From CAVVYW01 sp963752605 (lineage in GTDB: Bacteria > Actinomycetota > Thermoleophilia > Solirubrobacterales > 70-9): a stretch of DNA of 64,000 nucleotides. Below the pieces are notes generated by a model, which was given only the letters and a program-made list of their open reading frames with translations, searched no databases and was not told the origin of the DNA. Position numbers and translations under genes: made by a program. The stretch spans positions 1,302,001-1,366,000 of the forward strand of contig CAVVYW010000005.1 in NCBI GenBank assembly GCA_963752605.1, written 5' to 3'. Below are positions 8,486-18,156 of the stretch, one piece after another. The stretch's first letter is position 1. Each line of letters starts with the position of its first letter.

Positions 8486-9970
8486 ATGGGGAGATGGCTG
8501 ACCACGCGGTGGCTCGCCGGCATCGGCGCGCTCGCCTACTTCCTCGGCGTCGCGATCGAGAACCAGGAGATCCTCACCGCCCCGACCCTCGACAGCGGGG
8601 TCGAGGACATCCGGGCCAACTACGCGGACCACGCCTTCTCGGTGATCACCGGCGCCGCCGGCGCTCTCGCACTGGTGGCCTTCGTCCTCTTCGCGGTCGC
8701 GCTGGTGGTGTGGCTGCGCGAGCGGCGCGACCCCGGCGAGCCCTGGCCGACCCTCGCGCTCGCCGGCGGGATCGCCTCCCCGGTGATCGCCGCGGCGGGG
8801 CTCGCGGCGGGAGCGCCGCTGCTCGCCGATCCGGCCGCGGTCGGCGACGAGCTGGTGACGACCCTCTTCGAGATCGACCTGCTCGCCCAGTTCGTCGCGG
8901 CCCCGTTCACGGCGCTGTTCCTGGCGGGCGTCGGGATCTCCGCGCTTCGGACTGGAGCGCTGCCGGCGTGGCTCGCCTGGTTCGGGCTGGCCACCGCGGT
9001 GCCGCTGCTTCTGCTCGCGCCGGTCGCGGTCTTCCAGCACGCCTCTGGCCTCGAGTTCGTGGTCAAGCTGGCCTTCGCGGCCAACGCGGTCTGGGTACTG
9101 CTCGTCGGGCTCTGGCTGCTGCTCGGCGACGGCCCCGGCGGCTACGCGCTCATCCGGCGCGCCGCCTTCCTGCTGGTGGCGATCTCGGCCGGGGCGATCG
9201 GGATCGCGCTGCTCGCCGCTCCCGACGGCACGGCGGAGTTCTTCGCCTGGTTCCTGGGACCGAGGCCGCTGGCGGCCCTCGCGGGAGGGCTCTACGTCGG
9301 CGCCGCGGTGACCTACGCGGAGGCGATCGCCGCCCCGGCGCGCGAGGTGCGCGGCCTGGTGCTCGGCGCCGCGGTGCTCGCCGTCTCGGTCCTGATCGTC
9401 AGCCTCGCTCACACCGACCAGTTCGACTTTGACCGCCTCCAGGCGATCCTCTGGTTCGCGCTGTTCGTCGTCTTCTCGCTGGCCATGATCGCGCTCTTCA
9501 TCCTCGACCCGGTGACCACGCCGCGGCGGCGCTCGCCGCTGGCGCCCTGGGCCCGGGCGATCCTCGGTGGGGTCGCGGTCGCCGGCGCGCTGCTCGCCCT
9601 CTGGCTCTGGATACACCCCACCGGCGTCTCCACCCCGTTGCCGATCGAGTTCGGCCCGCTGGGCGGGAGCTTCATCGGCTGCTGGGTCGCTCTCCTCGCC
9701 GCGGTCTGCGGCTGGGCCGCCTACCGCAACCGCGCCGACGAGGCCGGCCTCCCCACCCTCCTCCTCGTCTGCCTGGCGGTCGGCGCGCTGATCGCGGCGC
9801 TGCGCACGCTCGACGACCTGCTGCCCTCCGGTGAGGCCGCCGCCTACGTGATCGTGCTGGGCCTGCTGGTGGTCGGTGGGATCGCCGTGCTCGACTCGGT
9901 CTGGCCGAAGCCGAAGGCCGCGTCGGTGCGGGGGCGCTCCAAGAGCTCAGCTAAGAGCCGGCGCCGCTAG
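8486..9970 (+). CDS. Polytopic membrane protein of unknown function
   Basis: A 494-residue protein with about 12 predicted hydrophobic helices, opening with a helix after MGRWLTTRWLAG and ending in a basic tail (GRSKSSAKSRRR). The two halves look alike in layout, with two blocks of helices separated by the SLAHTDQFDFD loop. I see no transporter signature, catalytic motif or cofactor site. The ATG at 8486 lies about 20 bp after a tandem repeat. I do not recognise the family. Its terminal basic tail suggests the C-terminus is cytoplasmic. Confidence 0.75.
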   Translation: MGRWLTTRWLAGIGALAYFLGVAIENQEILTAPTLDSGVEDIRANYADHAFSVITGAAGALALVAFVLFAVALVVWLRERRDPGEPWPTLALAGGIASPVIAAAGLAAGAPLLADPAAVGDELVTTLFEIDLLAQFVAAPFTALFLAGVGISALRTGALPAWLAWFGLATAVPLLLLAPVAVFQHASGLEFVVKLAFAANAVWVLLVGLWLLLGDGPGGYALIRRAAFLLVAISAGAIGIALLAAPDGTAEFFAWFLGPRPLAALAGGLYVGAAVTYAEAIAAPAREVRGLVLGAAVLAVSVLIVSLAHTDQFDFDRLQAILWFALFVVFSLAMIALFILDPVTTPRRRSPLAPWARAILGGVAVAGALLALWLWIHPTGVSTPLPIEFGPLGGSFIGCWVALLAAVCGWAAYRNRADEAGLPTLLLVCLAVGALIAALRTLDDLLPSGEAAAYVIVLGLLVVGGIAVLDSVWPKPKAASVRGRSKSSAKSRRR

Positions 9971-9971
9971 C

Positions 9972-10334
9972 TCAGCTCGGGCGCTTGCTCTCGAGGCCGA
10001 GGCGCGTGCGGGCCTTGCGGACCGCGTCGATCGAGGTGTTGCAGGCGCTGGCGATCCGGTTGTCCTGGCGGTCGGGCTTGCGCTTAAGCTCGAACTCGAT
10101 TCGCGCCTGGGAGCGGATCTTGCTGAGCTCGTCCTGGTTCGCTCCCTCGGGCGCGGCGGCCACTCCCGCCTCACCGGCGAGGTCGCGGCGGCAGGCGAGG
10201 CAGTAGAGCAAGCCCTTCTCCTCGACCCAGGTCGCCGGCCGCTCCGGGCGCTCGACGTCGGCCATCCAGCTCACGGTCACCTCGCAGCGGGCGCAGGTCC
10301 AGTCGGCGGTTGTGGTCTCTGCGGTCTCCGTCAT
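9972..10334 (-). CDS. Zinc-ribbon plus HTH small protein, paralogue 1
   Basis: About 120 residues. The N-terminal half has two Cys pairs (WTCARCEVTVSW and YCLACRRDL) that would form a zinc ribbon. The C-terminal half (ARIEFELKRKPDRQDNRIA, then NTSIDAVRKARTRLG) has the pattern of a helix-turn-helix that recognises DNA through its second helix. Close paralogues lie at 40415-40768 and 43489-43839, and an HTH-only version sits immediately upstream at 10334-10537. Start and stop overlap as TGATG with that gene, implying translational coupling. A DNA-binding role is inferred from the fold pattern; targets are unknown. Confidence 0.72.
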   Translation of the reverse strand: MTETAETTTADWTCARCEVTVSWMADVERPERPATWVEEKGLLYCLACRRDLAGEAGVAAAPEGANQDELSKIRSQARIEFELKRKPDRQDNRIASACNTSIDAVRKARTRLGLESKRPS

Positions 10335-10537
10335 CAGCAAGGACCGGTCGGATACATGCCGAGCCTGTCGCGGACCTGGCGGACCGCGGCGGCGGAGGCG
10401 TTCGCGGCGCGCGCGATCTTCGTGTCCGCCCGGTTGGGATCGCGGCTCACCTCGTTCTCGATGCGGGCGGCCGAGGCCTGCTCATCCTCGAACTCATCCC
10501 GGGCGTTTCGCTGCGCGGCTGGTTCTAGGTCGGCCAT
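10334..10537 (-). CDS. HTH-only small protein, paralogue of the zinc-ribbon/HTH family
   Basis: 67 residues. It carries only the C-terminal module of its neighbours: ARIENEVSRDPNRADTKIA followed by NASAAAVRQVRDRLG, preceded by an acidic stretch. The zinc ribbon is missing. I chose the ATG at 10537 because an AGGAAGGA site lies 6 bases upstream; an earlier in-frame start at 10636 would overlap the divergent promoter region. It overlaps the next gene by TGATG, so the two paralogues are probably made together and may form a heteromer or regulate each other. Confidence 0.66.
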   Translation of the reverse strand: MADLEPAAQRNARDEFEDEQASAARIENEVSRDPNRADTKIARAANASAAAVRQVRDRLGMYPTGPC

Positions 10538-10672
10538 GTCGTTCCTTCCTGTGCCGTCCTCTTGGGTGGTCGCGCGAAGGTAGAGTCCGATAGAGCCGAC
10601 GAGCGATTGCTGCTCTTCCAGAGTACTCCCCCGCACGGAGAGTTTCCGCGGTTGGGCCCTTACGTAGGGACG

Positions 10673-11062
10673 ATGGGTGCCGCTCAGGCGAAGGCGAAGC
10701 TCGCTCCGGCCGACCAGCTCAAGCGTGAGGTCCAGGCAGCGCTGAGCGAGGAGCTCATCAATAACCGGTACAGGTCAGGCCACGGGCGCTACGACGGCCA
10801 CGCCTACGTCGCCGCCGAGGCCTACTTTCGCCTGGCCGGCGGCGCCGACTCCGGCCTCCAGCCGATGCAGCTCAAGTACCGCGGCAAGTCGCACTGGTGG
10901 CTGGTCAACCCGGACGGCCGCGTGATCGACCTGACGCTCGGCCCGCGCGAGACCTCGAGCTTCCCGTACCACCGCGGCCGCAAGCGCCCCTTCCGCTACA
11001 CGCCGGCCGGCATCTCCCGGCGCGCCCAGACCGTGGTGGACCGGGTCACAGCCGCGCGCTAG
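10673..11062 (+). CDS. Conserved hypothetical protein (phage-like GH-Y-A-EA fold)
   Basis: About 129 residues from the ATG at 10673 (the reading frame is open further upstream, but that part is low-complexity). A central core, RYDGHAYVAAEAYFRLAGG then LKYRGKSHWWLVNPDGRVID, resembles small proteins seen in phage and plasmid genomes where a GHCYVASEA-type motif is followed by HWFL and VIDPT. Here the usual Cys is Ala, so any Cys-dependent activity would be lost. The C-terminus is basic. It stands between the divergent small HTH genes and fahA. No function is assigned. Confidence 0.55.
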   Translation: MGAAQAKAKLAPADQLKREVQAALSEELINNRYRSGHGRYDGHAYVAAEAYFRLAGGADSGLQPMQLKYRGKSHWWLVNPDGRVIDLTLGPRETSSFPYHRGRKRPFRYTPAGISRRAQTVVDRVTAAR

Positions 11063-11097
11063 AGACTCAGCCCCACGTGTAGGGTCAGCTTGCCTTG

Positions 11098-12384
11098 ATG
11101 GGCAAGAAGGCCCACCCGTCCTCTGGAAGCTGGGTCCCCGGCGCGAACGGCTCGGGCTTCGGGATCGAGCACCTGCCCTACGGCGTCGTCCGCCGCCGTG
11201 GCGGCCCGCCCCGCCCGGCCGTGCGAATCGGCGACCAGGCCCTACAGCTCACGCCGCTCGCCCAGGCCGGCCTCCTGGATGCGGTGGCCTCCGAAGCGGT
11301 GGCGGGGACGGCGACGATCGCGGCTGCCCTCACCCAGCCCACACTGAACGGCCTGCTCGAGCTCTGGCCCGGCGCCTGGTCAGCCCTCCGCGCCCGGCTG
11401 CAGGAGCTGGTCGGCGCTGAGAACCCGGAGCTGCGCGATTCGGAGCTGGCCGGCGAGGCGCTGGTCCCGCTGGCCCAGGCCGAGACGGTTCTGCCGGTGC
11501 AGGTCGGCGACTACGTCGACTTCTACTCATCTCTCGAGCACGCCTCCAACATCGGTCGGCTGGTGCGACCCGAGGGCGACCCGCTCTTCCCGAACTGGCG
11601 CCATCTCCCCGTCGGCTATCACGGCCGCTCGGGAACGGTGGTGCTGAGCGACACCCCGATCAGGCGGCCCGTCGGACAGAGCCCGCCCGAGGGGCCGGAT
11701 GCCCCGCCGGGCTTCGGCCCCGAGCAGCGCCTCGACTTCGAACTCGAGCTCGGCTTCGTCACCGGCCCGGGCCCGGCCTCCGGCGAGCCGATCCCGACCG
11801 CCGCTGCGGCGGAGCACATCTTCGGCTTCTGCCTGGTCAACGACTGGAGCGCCCGCTCGATCCAGGTCTGGGAGTACCAGCCCCTCGGCCCCTTCCTCAG
11901 CAAGTCGTTCGCCACCTCGATCGCGCCCTGGATCACGCCGCTCGAGGCGCTCGCGCCCTTCCGCGTTCCCGGACCCGAGCAGGATCCGCAGCCTCTCCCC
12001 TACCTGCGCACGGAGGAGGACTGGGCGCTCGACCTGGAGCTGGAGGTCCTCCTCGCTGACCAGGTGATCAGCCGCACCAACGCCCGCCGCCTCTACTGGA
12101 GCGCGGCGCAGCAACTCGCCCACGCCACGATCAACGGCGCCCCCGTCCGCGCCGGCGACCTCTACGCCTCCGGGACGATCTCGGGCGAGGAACCTGGCAC
12201 CCAGGGCTGCCTGCTGGAGCTCACCCGGGCCGGCCAGGAACCGCTGCGCCTCGAGGGTGGCGCCGACCGGACCTTCCTCGAGGACGGCGACGAGGTGATC
12301 CTGCGCGGCGCCGGCGCTCCCGGCGACGGCCGCCCGGAGCTCACCCTGGCCGAGGTGCGCGGCCGCATCGAGCCGGCGAGCTGA
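11098..12384 (+). CDS. fahA: Fumarylacetoacetase
   Basis: The last enzyme of tyrosine/homogentisate catabolism, hydrolysing fumarylacetoacetate to fumarate and acetoacetate. About 428 residues. Family motifs are intact: the metal-binding DYVDFYSS then EHASNIGR (catalytic His), the HLPVGYHGRSGT loop, the paired glutamates in DFELELGF, and NDWSARSIQVWEYQPLGPF. The ATG at 11098 follows an in-frame TTG; no clear ribosome site is visible. It converges on hmgA, whose product lies two steps earlier in the pathway, and the hmgA-hppD operon ends 250 bp away. Confidence 0.95.
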   Translation: MGKKAHPSSGSWVPGANGSGFGIEHLPYGVVRRRGGPPRPAVRIGDQALQLTPLAQAGLLDAVASEAVAGTATIAAALTQPTLNGLLELWPGAWSALRARLQELVGAENPELRDSELAGEALVPLAQAETVLPVQVGDYVDFYSSLEHASNIGRLVRPEGDPLFPNWRHLPVGYHGRSGTVVLSDTPIRRPVGQSPPEGPDAPPGFGPEQRLDFELELGFVTGPGPASGEPIPTAAAAEHIFGFCLVNDWSARSIQVWEYQPLGPFLSKSFATSIAPWITPLEALAPFRVPGPEQDPQPLPYLRTEEDWALDLELEVLLADQVISRTNARRLYWSAAQQLAHATINGAPVRAGDLYASGTISGEEPGTQGCLLELTRAGQEPLRLEGGADRTFLEDGDEVILRGAGAPGDGRPELTLAEVRGRIEPAS

Positions 12385-12410
12385 ACCGAGGCCCGGCGAT
12401 CGCCCCTAAG

Positions 12411-12428
12411 CCGAGGCCCTCGCCTCGG
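12411..12428 (+). terminator. Hairpin downstream of fahA
   Basis: CCGAGGC (12411-12417) and GCCTCGG (12422-12428) form a 7-bp GC stem with a 4-base loop, 27 bp after the fahA stop. There is no T-run, so its role as a terminator is only likely. Confidence 0.5.
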
Positions 12429-12445
12429 TGATCGCGCCAGGAGCC

Positions 12446-12555
12446 GTCTGCGCTTCGGAATATCCGATGCACCCCGTGCATATCTGATGCACCAGGCGAA
12501 TCGAAAATTCACCCAATGCATCAGATATTCAGAAACACAGAGCGTTTCCACAGAC
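12446..12555. repeat. Modular palindromic intergenic repeat, copy B
   Basis: This lies in the 250-bp gap between the convergent 3' ends of fahA and hmgA. Outer arms GTCTG (12446-12450) and CAGAC (12551-12555) enclose an imperfect long inverted repeat: CTTCGGAATATCCGATGC pairs with GCATCAGATATTCAGAAA allowing mismatches. Three units of the ATATCNGATGCACC type are present, two forward and one reversed. Related to copies at 8321 and 58290. Confidence 0.75.
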
Positions 12556-12634
12556 ATACCGCTCCGACGCGGCCCAGAGCGTGTGGTGTTCGGGGCGGCC
12601 GTCCCCCGCGGCGCAGCGCTACCCGGAGAGAGGT

Positions 12635-13826
12635 TTATCCGGTCGTGCTCTGCGCCACGGGGGACGGCGTGCCCTCGCGCCACGAGTAGGCGTAGCCCGG
12701 TTCGTCGAGGTCGCGGGCGAAGGTCGTCAGCTTCATCGGCGCGAAGGTGTCCCACATCACCGCCAGCTCCTCGGTGCGCCGCGCGCCGAGGGACTCCTCC
12801 ACCAGGCCGGGCTGCGGCCCATGCGGCAGGCCCGACGGGTGCACAGTGATCGAGCCGATCTCGATCCCCTTGCGCGAGCCGAACTCGCCCGGAGACGTAA
12901 TAGATCATCTCCTCGGACTGGAGGTTCGAGTGGTGGTAGGGGAGCGGGATCGCCTCGGGGTCGTAGTCGAGCTCGCGCGGGCAGAAGGAACAGACCACGA
13001 AGTTCGGCCCCTGGAAGGTCTGGTGGGTGGGCGGCGGCAGGTGGATGCGGCCGGTGCGCGGCTCGAAGTCGTGGATGTTGAAGGTGTAGGGGTAGACGTA
13101 GCCGTCCCAGCCGACCACGTCGAGCGGGTGGTAGTCGAGCGTGTAGTGCTGGAGCCCGCCGCGCACCCGCACGATCAGCTCGATGTCGGCGCCCCCACCC
13201 TCTCGATGTGTGACCAGCTCCGTCGGTGGATGGAGGTCACGATGGGAGAAGGGCGCCGACTCGAGCAGCTGTCCATATCGGTTGCGGTAGCGGTTCGGGG
13301 TCTCGAACTCGCCGGGGGTATGAAGCACCAGCATCAGCTGGTCGGGGTGGGAGAACCGGAAGCGGTAGGTGGTCCCGTGCGGGATGACGATGTAGTCGTG
13401 CCGGCGGTAGGGCAGGGTGCCGAACACGGTCTCCAGCTCGCCCGAGCCCTCGTGCACGAAGATCAGCTCGTCGCCCTCGCCGTTGCGGTAGAAGGCCTCG
13501 CCGTCCTCGGTGGGCCGGCAGAGCGAGACCTCGAGGTCCTTGTTCCACATCAGGCAGCGGCGCCCGCTGATCGGGTCGCCCTCAGCGTCGATGTCGCCGG
13601 TCTCCAGGTGGCGGTGGACGTGGGCGTCGGGGATCCACTCCTCGTGTGAAATCGGCTCGAACTCGCCCGCCTCGGTGATCCGGCAGGGCGACTGCAGGTG
13701 GTAGAGGATCGACTCGTTCCCCGAGAAGCCCTCGAAGCCCATCACCTCCTCGACCAGCAGGCGGCCGTTCTCGCTGAACTGGGTGTGGCGCTTCGGCGGG
13801 AGCTGGCCGAGCTGGTGGTATCTCAC
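12635..13826 (-). CDS. hmgA: Homogentisate 1,2-dioxygenase, one frameshift
   Basis: A non-haem Fe(II) ring-cleavage enzyme converting homogentisate to maleylacetoacetate. The N-terminus (YHQLGQLPPKRHTQF) and the cupin core (GDELIFVHEGSGELETVFG) fit the family. The iron ligands lie in the C-terminal half: His in YHHSNLQSEEMIY, Glu in the same segment, and His in GLPHGPQPG, the last one after a frameshift near 12895. About 396 residues in total, slightly shorter than human HGD and usual for bacteria. The ATG overlaps the hppD stop (ATGA), so the two are coupled. No maleylacetoacetate isomerase gene is visible nearby. Confidence 0.93.
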
Positions 13827-14998
13827 AGGTTCCCCCGCTTCTCCTGCTCGCGCTCGATCGCCTCGAACAGCGCCTTGAAGTTGCCCTCGCCGAAGCCGCG
13901 GGCGCCGTGTCGCTCGATCACCTCGAGGAACAGGGTCGGCCGGTCGGAGAGCGGCTTGGTGAAGATCTGCAGCAGGTAGCCCTCGTCATCGCGGTCGGCG
14001 AGGATGCCGAGCTCGGCGAGGTCGGCGAGATCCTCGTCGATCTCCCCGATCCGCTCCGGCAGCTCCTCGTAGTAGCTGCCGGGGGTCATCAGGAAGTGCA
14101 CGCCGTGCTCGCGCAGGGCGCGCACCGTGGCGACGATGTCGGTGGTCGACAGGGCGATGTGCTGGACGCCCGGGCCGCCGTAGAACTCGAGGTACTCCTC
14201 GATCTGGGACTTGCGCTCGCCCTCGGCCGGCTCGTTGATCGGGAATTTGATCCGGCCGCTCCCGTCCGCCATCACCTTCGACATCAGCGCCGAGTACTCG
14301 GTGGAGATGTCCTGGTCGGTGAACCGGATCATCTCGGTGAAGCCGAAGACCCGCTCGTAGTAGCCGACCCACTCCTCCATCCGGCCGAGCTCGACGTTGC
14401 CGACCACGTGGTCGATCCCGGCGAAGTGGCCCTCCTTGGCCTGGCCGTCCCCCTCGCGGCCCTCGGCCCGTCCCGCGTCCTCGACCGGCTCGAAGCCGGG
14501 CAGGAAGGCGCCCTCGTAGCTGTCGCGCTCGACGAAGGTGTGCAGGGTCTCGCCGTAGGTTGCGATCGTCGCCAGCCGCACCGCGCCGCGCTCGTCGCTC
14601 TCGGTGTGCGGCTCCGCGATCCCCCGGGCCCCGCGCCGGACGGCCACCCGGTAGGCCTCCTCGGCGTCGGGGACCGCCAGCGCCACCACCTTCACACCGT
14701 CGCCGTGGTCGGAGTGGTGGCGGGCGATCTCCGAGCCGCCGTGGAGCGGCGCGGTCAGGACGAAGCGGATCCGCCCCTGCTCCACCACGTGGGAGGCGCG
14801 GTCGCGCATCCCCGTTTCCAGGCCGGCGAAGGCGGTCTCGCGGAAGCCGAGCGCGTGGGTGAAGAAGTGGGCGGACTTGACGGCGTTGCCGACGTAGAGC
14901 TCGATGTGGTCGATGCCGAGCAGCGGCATCTCGTCGTTCTTGGGGACCGGCGGTGTGGCGGTCTTCAGCCCGGTCTCGTGTGCGGTCTTCACCTCCAT
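13823..14998 (-). CDS. hppD: 4-hydroxyphenylpyruvate dioxygenase
   Basis: Converts 4-hydroxyphenylpyruvate to homogentisate with O2 and Fe(II). 391 residues with two vicinal-oxygen-chelate halves. The facial triad is visible in the C-terminal half: His of GIDHVVGN, His of GVQHIALST, and Glu of LFLEVIERHG. The family C-terminus (GEGNFKALFEAIE) is intact. It heads the hppD-hmgA operon and is divergent from the Lrp-type regulator at 15070, from which it is separated by only 71 bp. That regulator is a natural candidate for amino-acid-responsive control. Confidence 0.96.
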   Translation of the reverse strand: MEVKTAHETGLKTATPPVPKNDEMPLLGIDHIELYVGNAVKSAHFFTHALGFRETAFAGLETGMRDRASHVVEQGRIRFVLTAPLHGGSEIARHHSDHGDGVKVVALAVPDAEEAYRVAVRRGARGIAEPHTESDERGAVRLATIATYGETLHTFVERDSYEGAFLPGFEPVEDAGRAEGREGDGQAKEGHFAGIDHVVGNVELGRMEEWVGYYERVFGFTEMIRFTDQDISTEYSALMSKVMADGSGRIKFPINEPAEGERKSQIEEYLEFYGGPGVQHIALSTTDIVATVRALREHGVHFLMTPGSYYEELPERIGEIDEDLADLAELGILADRDDEGYLLQIFTKPLSDRPTLFLEVIERHGARGFGEGNFKALFEAIEREQEKRGNL

Positions 14999-15069
14999 CG
15001 CTCTGTGCTTTATGATTCCCCCGTGAGGAGCGCATTACAAGCGCGATTTATTGCGTCATCGGCCTGAAT
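14999..15069. promoter_or_regulatory. Shared control region of hppD and the Lrp-type gene
   Basis: A 71-bp divergent gap, more A/T-rich than its surroundings. It contains CGCATTACAAGCGCGATTTATTGCG (arms CGCA/TGCG, and the tighter GCGC-N7-GCGC), a plausible Lrp/AsnC site. TTTATGATT near 15008 could be a -10 for hppD. Binding is inferred only. Confidence 0.4.
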
Positions 15070-15552
15070 ATGGCGATTACCGACGACACAGACCAGCAGA
15101 TCATTGCGCTGCTGCGTGAGAACGCCCGCCGCTCCTTCCAGGACATCGGCGAGCAGGTCGCGCTGACCGCGCCGGCGGTGAAGCGCCGCGTCGACCGCCT
15201 CGAGGCCGAGGGAGTGATCCGCGGCTACACCGCGACCGTCGAGCCGACCGCCTTCGGCTGGCACAGCCACGCCTTCGTCGAGCTCTTCTGCGAGGGGCGG
15301 ATGTCCGGCGACGAGGTGAGGGCCGCCGTCTCCAAGTACCCCGAGGTCGAGGGCGCCTACACCGTGGCCGGCGGGCCCAGCGCGATCCTGCACGTGCGGG
15401 CGCGCGACACCCAGCACCTCGAGCAGGCGCTGGAGAAGATCCGGGAGACCGACGGCGTCAACCGCACCCAGACCCAGGTCGTGCTCTCCACCCTGTTCGA
15501 GCGGCCGGTCTCCAACGGCAAGGTCACCTCGGCCAAGAAGCGGCGGCGCTGA
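15070..15552 (+). CDS. Lrp/AsnC-family transcriptional regulator
   Basis: 160 residues. The N-terminal winged HTH is canonical (DQQIIALLRENARRSFQDIG, then LTAPAVKRRVDRLEAEGVI). The C-terminal RAM/ligand domain follows (VEGAYTVAGGPSAILHVRA), and a short basic tail ends in KKRRR. It reads away from hppD and leads the ATP-grasp/ferritin-like/dehydratase operon with an 18-bp gap to the next gene. Lrp proteins sense amino acids, so control of the tyrosine pathway, of the operon downstream, or both is plausible. Confidence 0.93.
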   Translation: MAITDDTDQQIIALLRENARRSFQDIGEQVALTAPAVKRRVDRLEAEGVIRGYTATVEPTAFGWHSHAFVELFCEGRMSGDEVRAAVSKYPEVEGAYTVAGGPSAILHVRARDTQHLEQALEKIRETDGVNRTQTQVVLSTLFERPVSNGKVTSAKKRRR

Positions 15553-15570
15553 GGGAACCGGAGACGCGAG

Positions 15571-16975
15571 ATGGCCGACCAAGTCAGCGACCTGAAGCTC
15601 CAGCACCTGGTCGAGCTCTCCAAGCTCGGGGACGGCTGCGCCGAGCTCGAGTCCGAGATCGAGGCCTGGCTGGCCGAGCACGACGTCGTCTTCGACGGCC
15701 ACACGATCCCCTTCGTGCTGATGCCCCATTTCGTCTCTCCCGGCCAGGTGCGCCGGGTGCGCCGCGCGGTCGAGTCGCTCTGCGCCGTCCTCAACCGCTT
15801 CTGCGAGGCCTACCCCGATGACGAGCGCCTCCAGGAGGAGCTGGCGCTGCCGACCTTCGAGGACTCCCTGGTGCGCGTCTCCCCCGGCTACTCGGGGCCC
15901 CTGCGGATCTGTCGGCTCGACGCCTTCCTCGCCGGCGACCAGGTCAGGTTCCTCGAGTTCAACGCGGACTCGCCGGCGGGGGTCGGCTACACGGACGTCC
16001 TCCACGAGGGGCTGCGCAGGGCGATCTCGCTGCCGCGCGTGGACGGCGAGTTCGACACCGCCTATGAGCCGATGCTGCCGCTGCTGACCGAGACCCTGCT
16101 CGACTCCTACCGGGAGATGCGTGCCGGCCGACCCGAACTGCCGGAGACCCCGCGGCTGGCCCTGGTCGACGTCCCCGGCAGCCCCTCGGTCCCCGAGTTC
16201 CGGATCATCTGCGCCGCGGCCGCCGAGGCGGGGATCGAGGCGATCCACCCCACCACCGAGGAGCTCTCCTACGACGGCTCGGTGCTCCGCGCCGGCGGCG
16301 ACCCGGTCCACCTCGTCTACCGACGGGCGCTGATCGACGACCTCAGCGAGGGCGATCTCACCGCCGCCTACCGCGACGGCGCCGCCTGCCTCGTCAACCC
16401 TCCCCGGGCCCGGGTCGCCAACAACAAGAAGCTGATGGCGCTGCTCGACGACCCCCGCTTCTCCCACCTGGTCGAGCCGCGCGAGGCGGAGGTGATCGCC
16501 GCGACCATCCCCTGGACCCGGATCCTGCGGCCGGGCCAGGTCACCTACGGTCAGTGGGTGGTGGACCTCCTCGACTTCGTCTCCGACAACCGCGTCCGGC
16601 TGGTGCTGAAGCCGGCCTCCGAGTACGGCGGCCACGACGTCGCGCTGGGGATCGAGACCGAGCAGGCCGACTGGGACCGGATCATCGCCGAGCACGCCGA
16701 GCGCGGCCGACTTCATCGTCCAGGAGTACGTGCCGGTGCCCGAGGAGATGTTCCCCACCGTCGAGGACGGGCACGTGCAGATGCGGCTGAAGCGCTTCAA
16801 CATCAACCCGTTCGGGATCGGCGGGCGCTACGCGGGGATGATCACCCGGATCTCCGACCGGGCCGTGATCAACGTCTCCGCCGGCGGCGGGCTGCTGCCG
16901 AGCGTGGTCGGCCGCCACAAGCGGCGTTTGCTGGCCGAGGAGGAGGTGACGGGAGATGGAGCGATAGAGGCCTGA
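15571..16975 (+). CDS. Circularly permuted ATP-grasp ligase-like protein, one frameshift
   Basis: A protein of about 467 residues with the ATP-grasp layout of the glutathionylspermidine-synthase-like group. It shows a substrate-side domain (FLEFNADSPAGVGYTDVL), a lid and ATP site (RVRLVLKPASEYGGHDV), and metal-binding residues in the C-terminal EMFPTVEDG and RFNINPFGIGGRYAG segments. The frame slips near 16705, where GCGCGGCCGAC appears to hold one extra G; homology continues as DFIVQEYVPVPEE. Such enzymes form an amide between a carboxylate and an amine using ATP; the substrate here is unknown. It is encoded directly before a DUF455-type ferritin-like protein. Confidence 0.75.
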
Positions 16976-18151
16976 GCGAGCTGCGCCTCGGGTACGACGT
17001 CGACGCGAACGCGACCCGCTACTCGAACTACCACCACCTGCTGCGCGAGCTGGTCCACCTGTCGGCTGGCTGGCTGGCGCTGGCGCCCGAGTTCGAGCTG
17101 AAGTACGCGCTCTCCGACCACCTCCACGACGACGCCCGTGCGATCTCCAAGATCAAGCGGCGCCTCTACGAGCTCCGCCACCCGAGCGACTATCCCGGCG
17201 CCCCGGACGAGGAGCTGGCCGGGCTGCTCGACCGCCTCGATCGGGCCGCGACGCCGGCCGAGTACGTCGCGCTCGCCTACGGCGAGGCGAAGCCGGCGCT
17301 GCTCCGCGCCTTCCGGGTCCACCTCGAGCACCTCGACCCGGTCTCCGACGAGCCCTCGCTGCGCCTGCTCACCAAGCTCGCCGAGCGCCAGGAGCGCCAC
17401 GTCTCCAGCCTCGGGCCGGGCGCCGACGGCCCGCTGCCGGTGATCGACGACCTCGGCTCGCTCCCGATCCGGCTGAAGGCCGAGCCACGGGAGCTGCGGG
17501 TGATGCCGCCGCTGGACGAGCCCGCCCGCGACGAGTTCGTCGAGGTCACCGCCGAGGGCGATCCCTTCCTCGCCCGCGAGCTCTACGTCAACGACCCCGA
17601 CGAGAACCACGTCCCGGTCGAGCCCGAGGAGCAGCGCCACTTCTTCCACGCCCTGATGGACGCCGAGCTCTGCGCCGCGGAGCTGATGGCCCGCAACTCC
17701 CACGAGCATCCCGAGATGCCGTGGGACTTCCACGTCGACATGGCGCGCCAGACCTGGGACGAGATGCGCCACGCCCGGCTCCACTTCCTGCTGATGCCGA
17801 AGGAGCTCGGGTGTAAGTGGGGCGACTACCCGGTCGGCTTCTCCTACTTCCGCTCGGTCTACGCGCACGACCTGCTCGGGCGCCTCGCCCTCTTCAACTC
17901 GACCTCCGAGCAGAAGGCGATGTGGCGCCACTCCCACCGCCGCAAGGTGCTGGTCGAGCGCGGCCAGGAGCAGATCGCCCAGGTCTTCGACTACCTGCTC
18001 GCCGACGAGGTCCCCCACGTCCACAACGGCACCCGCTGGGGCACCTACCTGTGCGGCGGCGACGAGTCCGCCTACAAGGCGCAAGATCCGCGAGCTCCGC
18101 GCCGGCCTCGACGAGACCGGCGCCCCGACCGGAGAGCCGCAGGCGGCCTGA
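16956..18151 (+). CDS. DUF455-type ferritin-like protein, frameshifted at its ends
   Basis: About 395 residues. The C-terminal half is an all-helical ferritin-like domain with candidate di-metal ligands in DAELCAAELMAR, the EMRHARLHFLLMP segment and LADEVPHVHNGTRW, as in DUF455/MiaE-like proteins. The N-terminal half (YSNYHHLLRELVHL onward) is helical and of unknown role. The exact start is uncertain: an ATG at 16956 with GGGAG upstream overlaps the ATP-grasp stop but needs a frame change within a few codons. A second frameshift near 18077 (AAGGCGCAAGATC, apparently one extra C) leads to a natural end in PQAA. Oxidation or hydroxylation of the ATP-grasp product is a guess. Confidence 0.68.
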
Positions 18152-18156
18152 GCGCG

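Noticed and set aside
8120..9616. A 498-codon minus-strand frame opposite the membrane protein at 8486
   Set aside because: Composition is Arg/Glu/Gly/Asp low complexity, and the plus-strand frame shows proper transmembrane helices.
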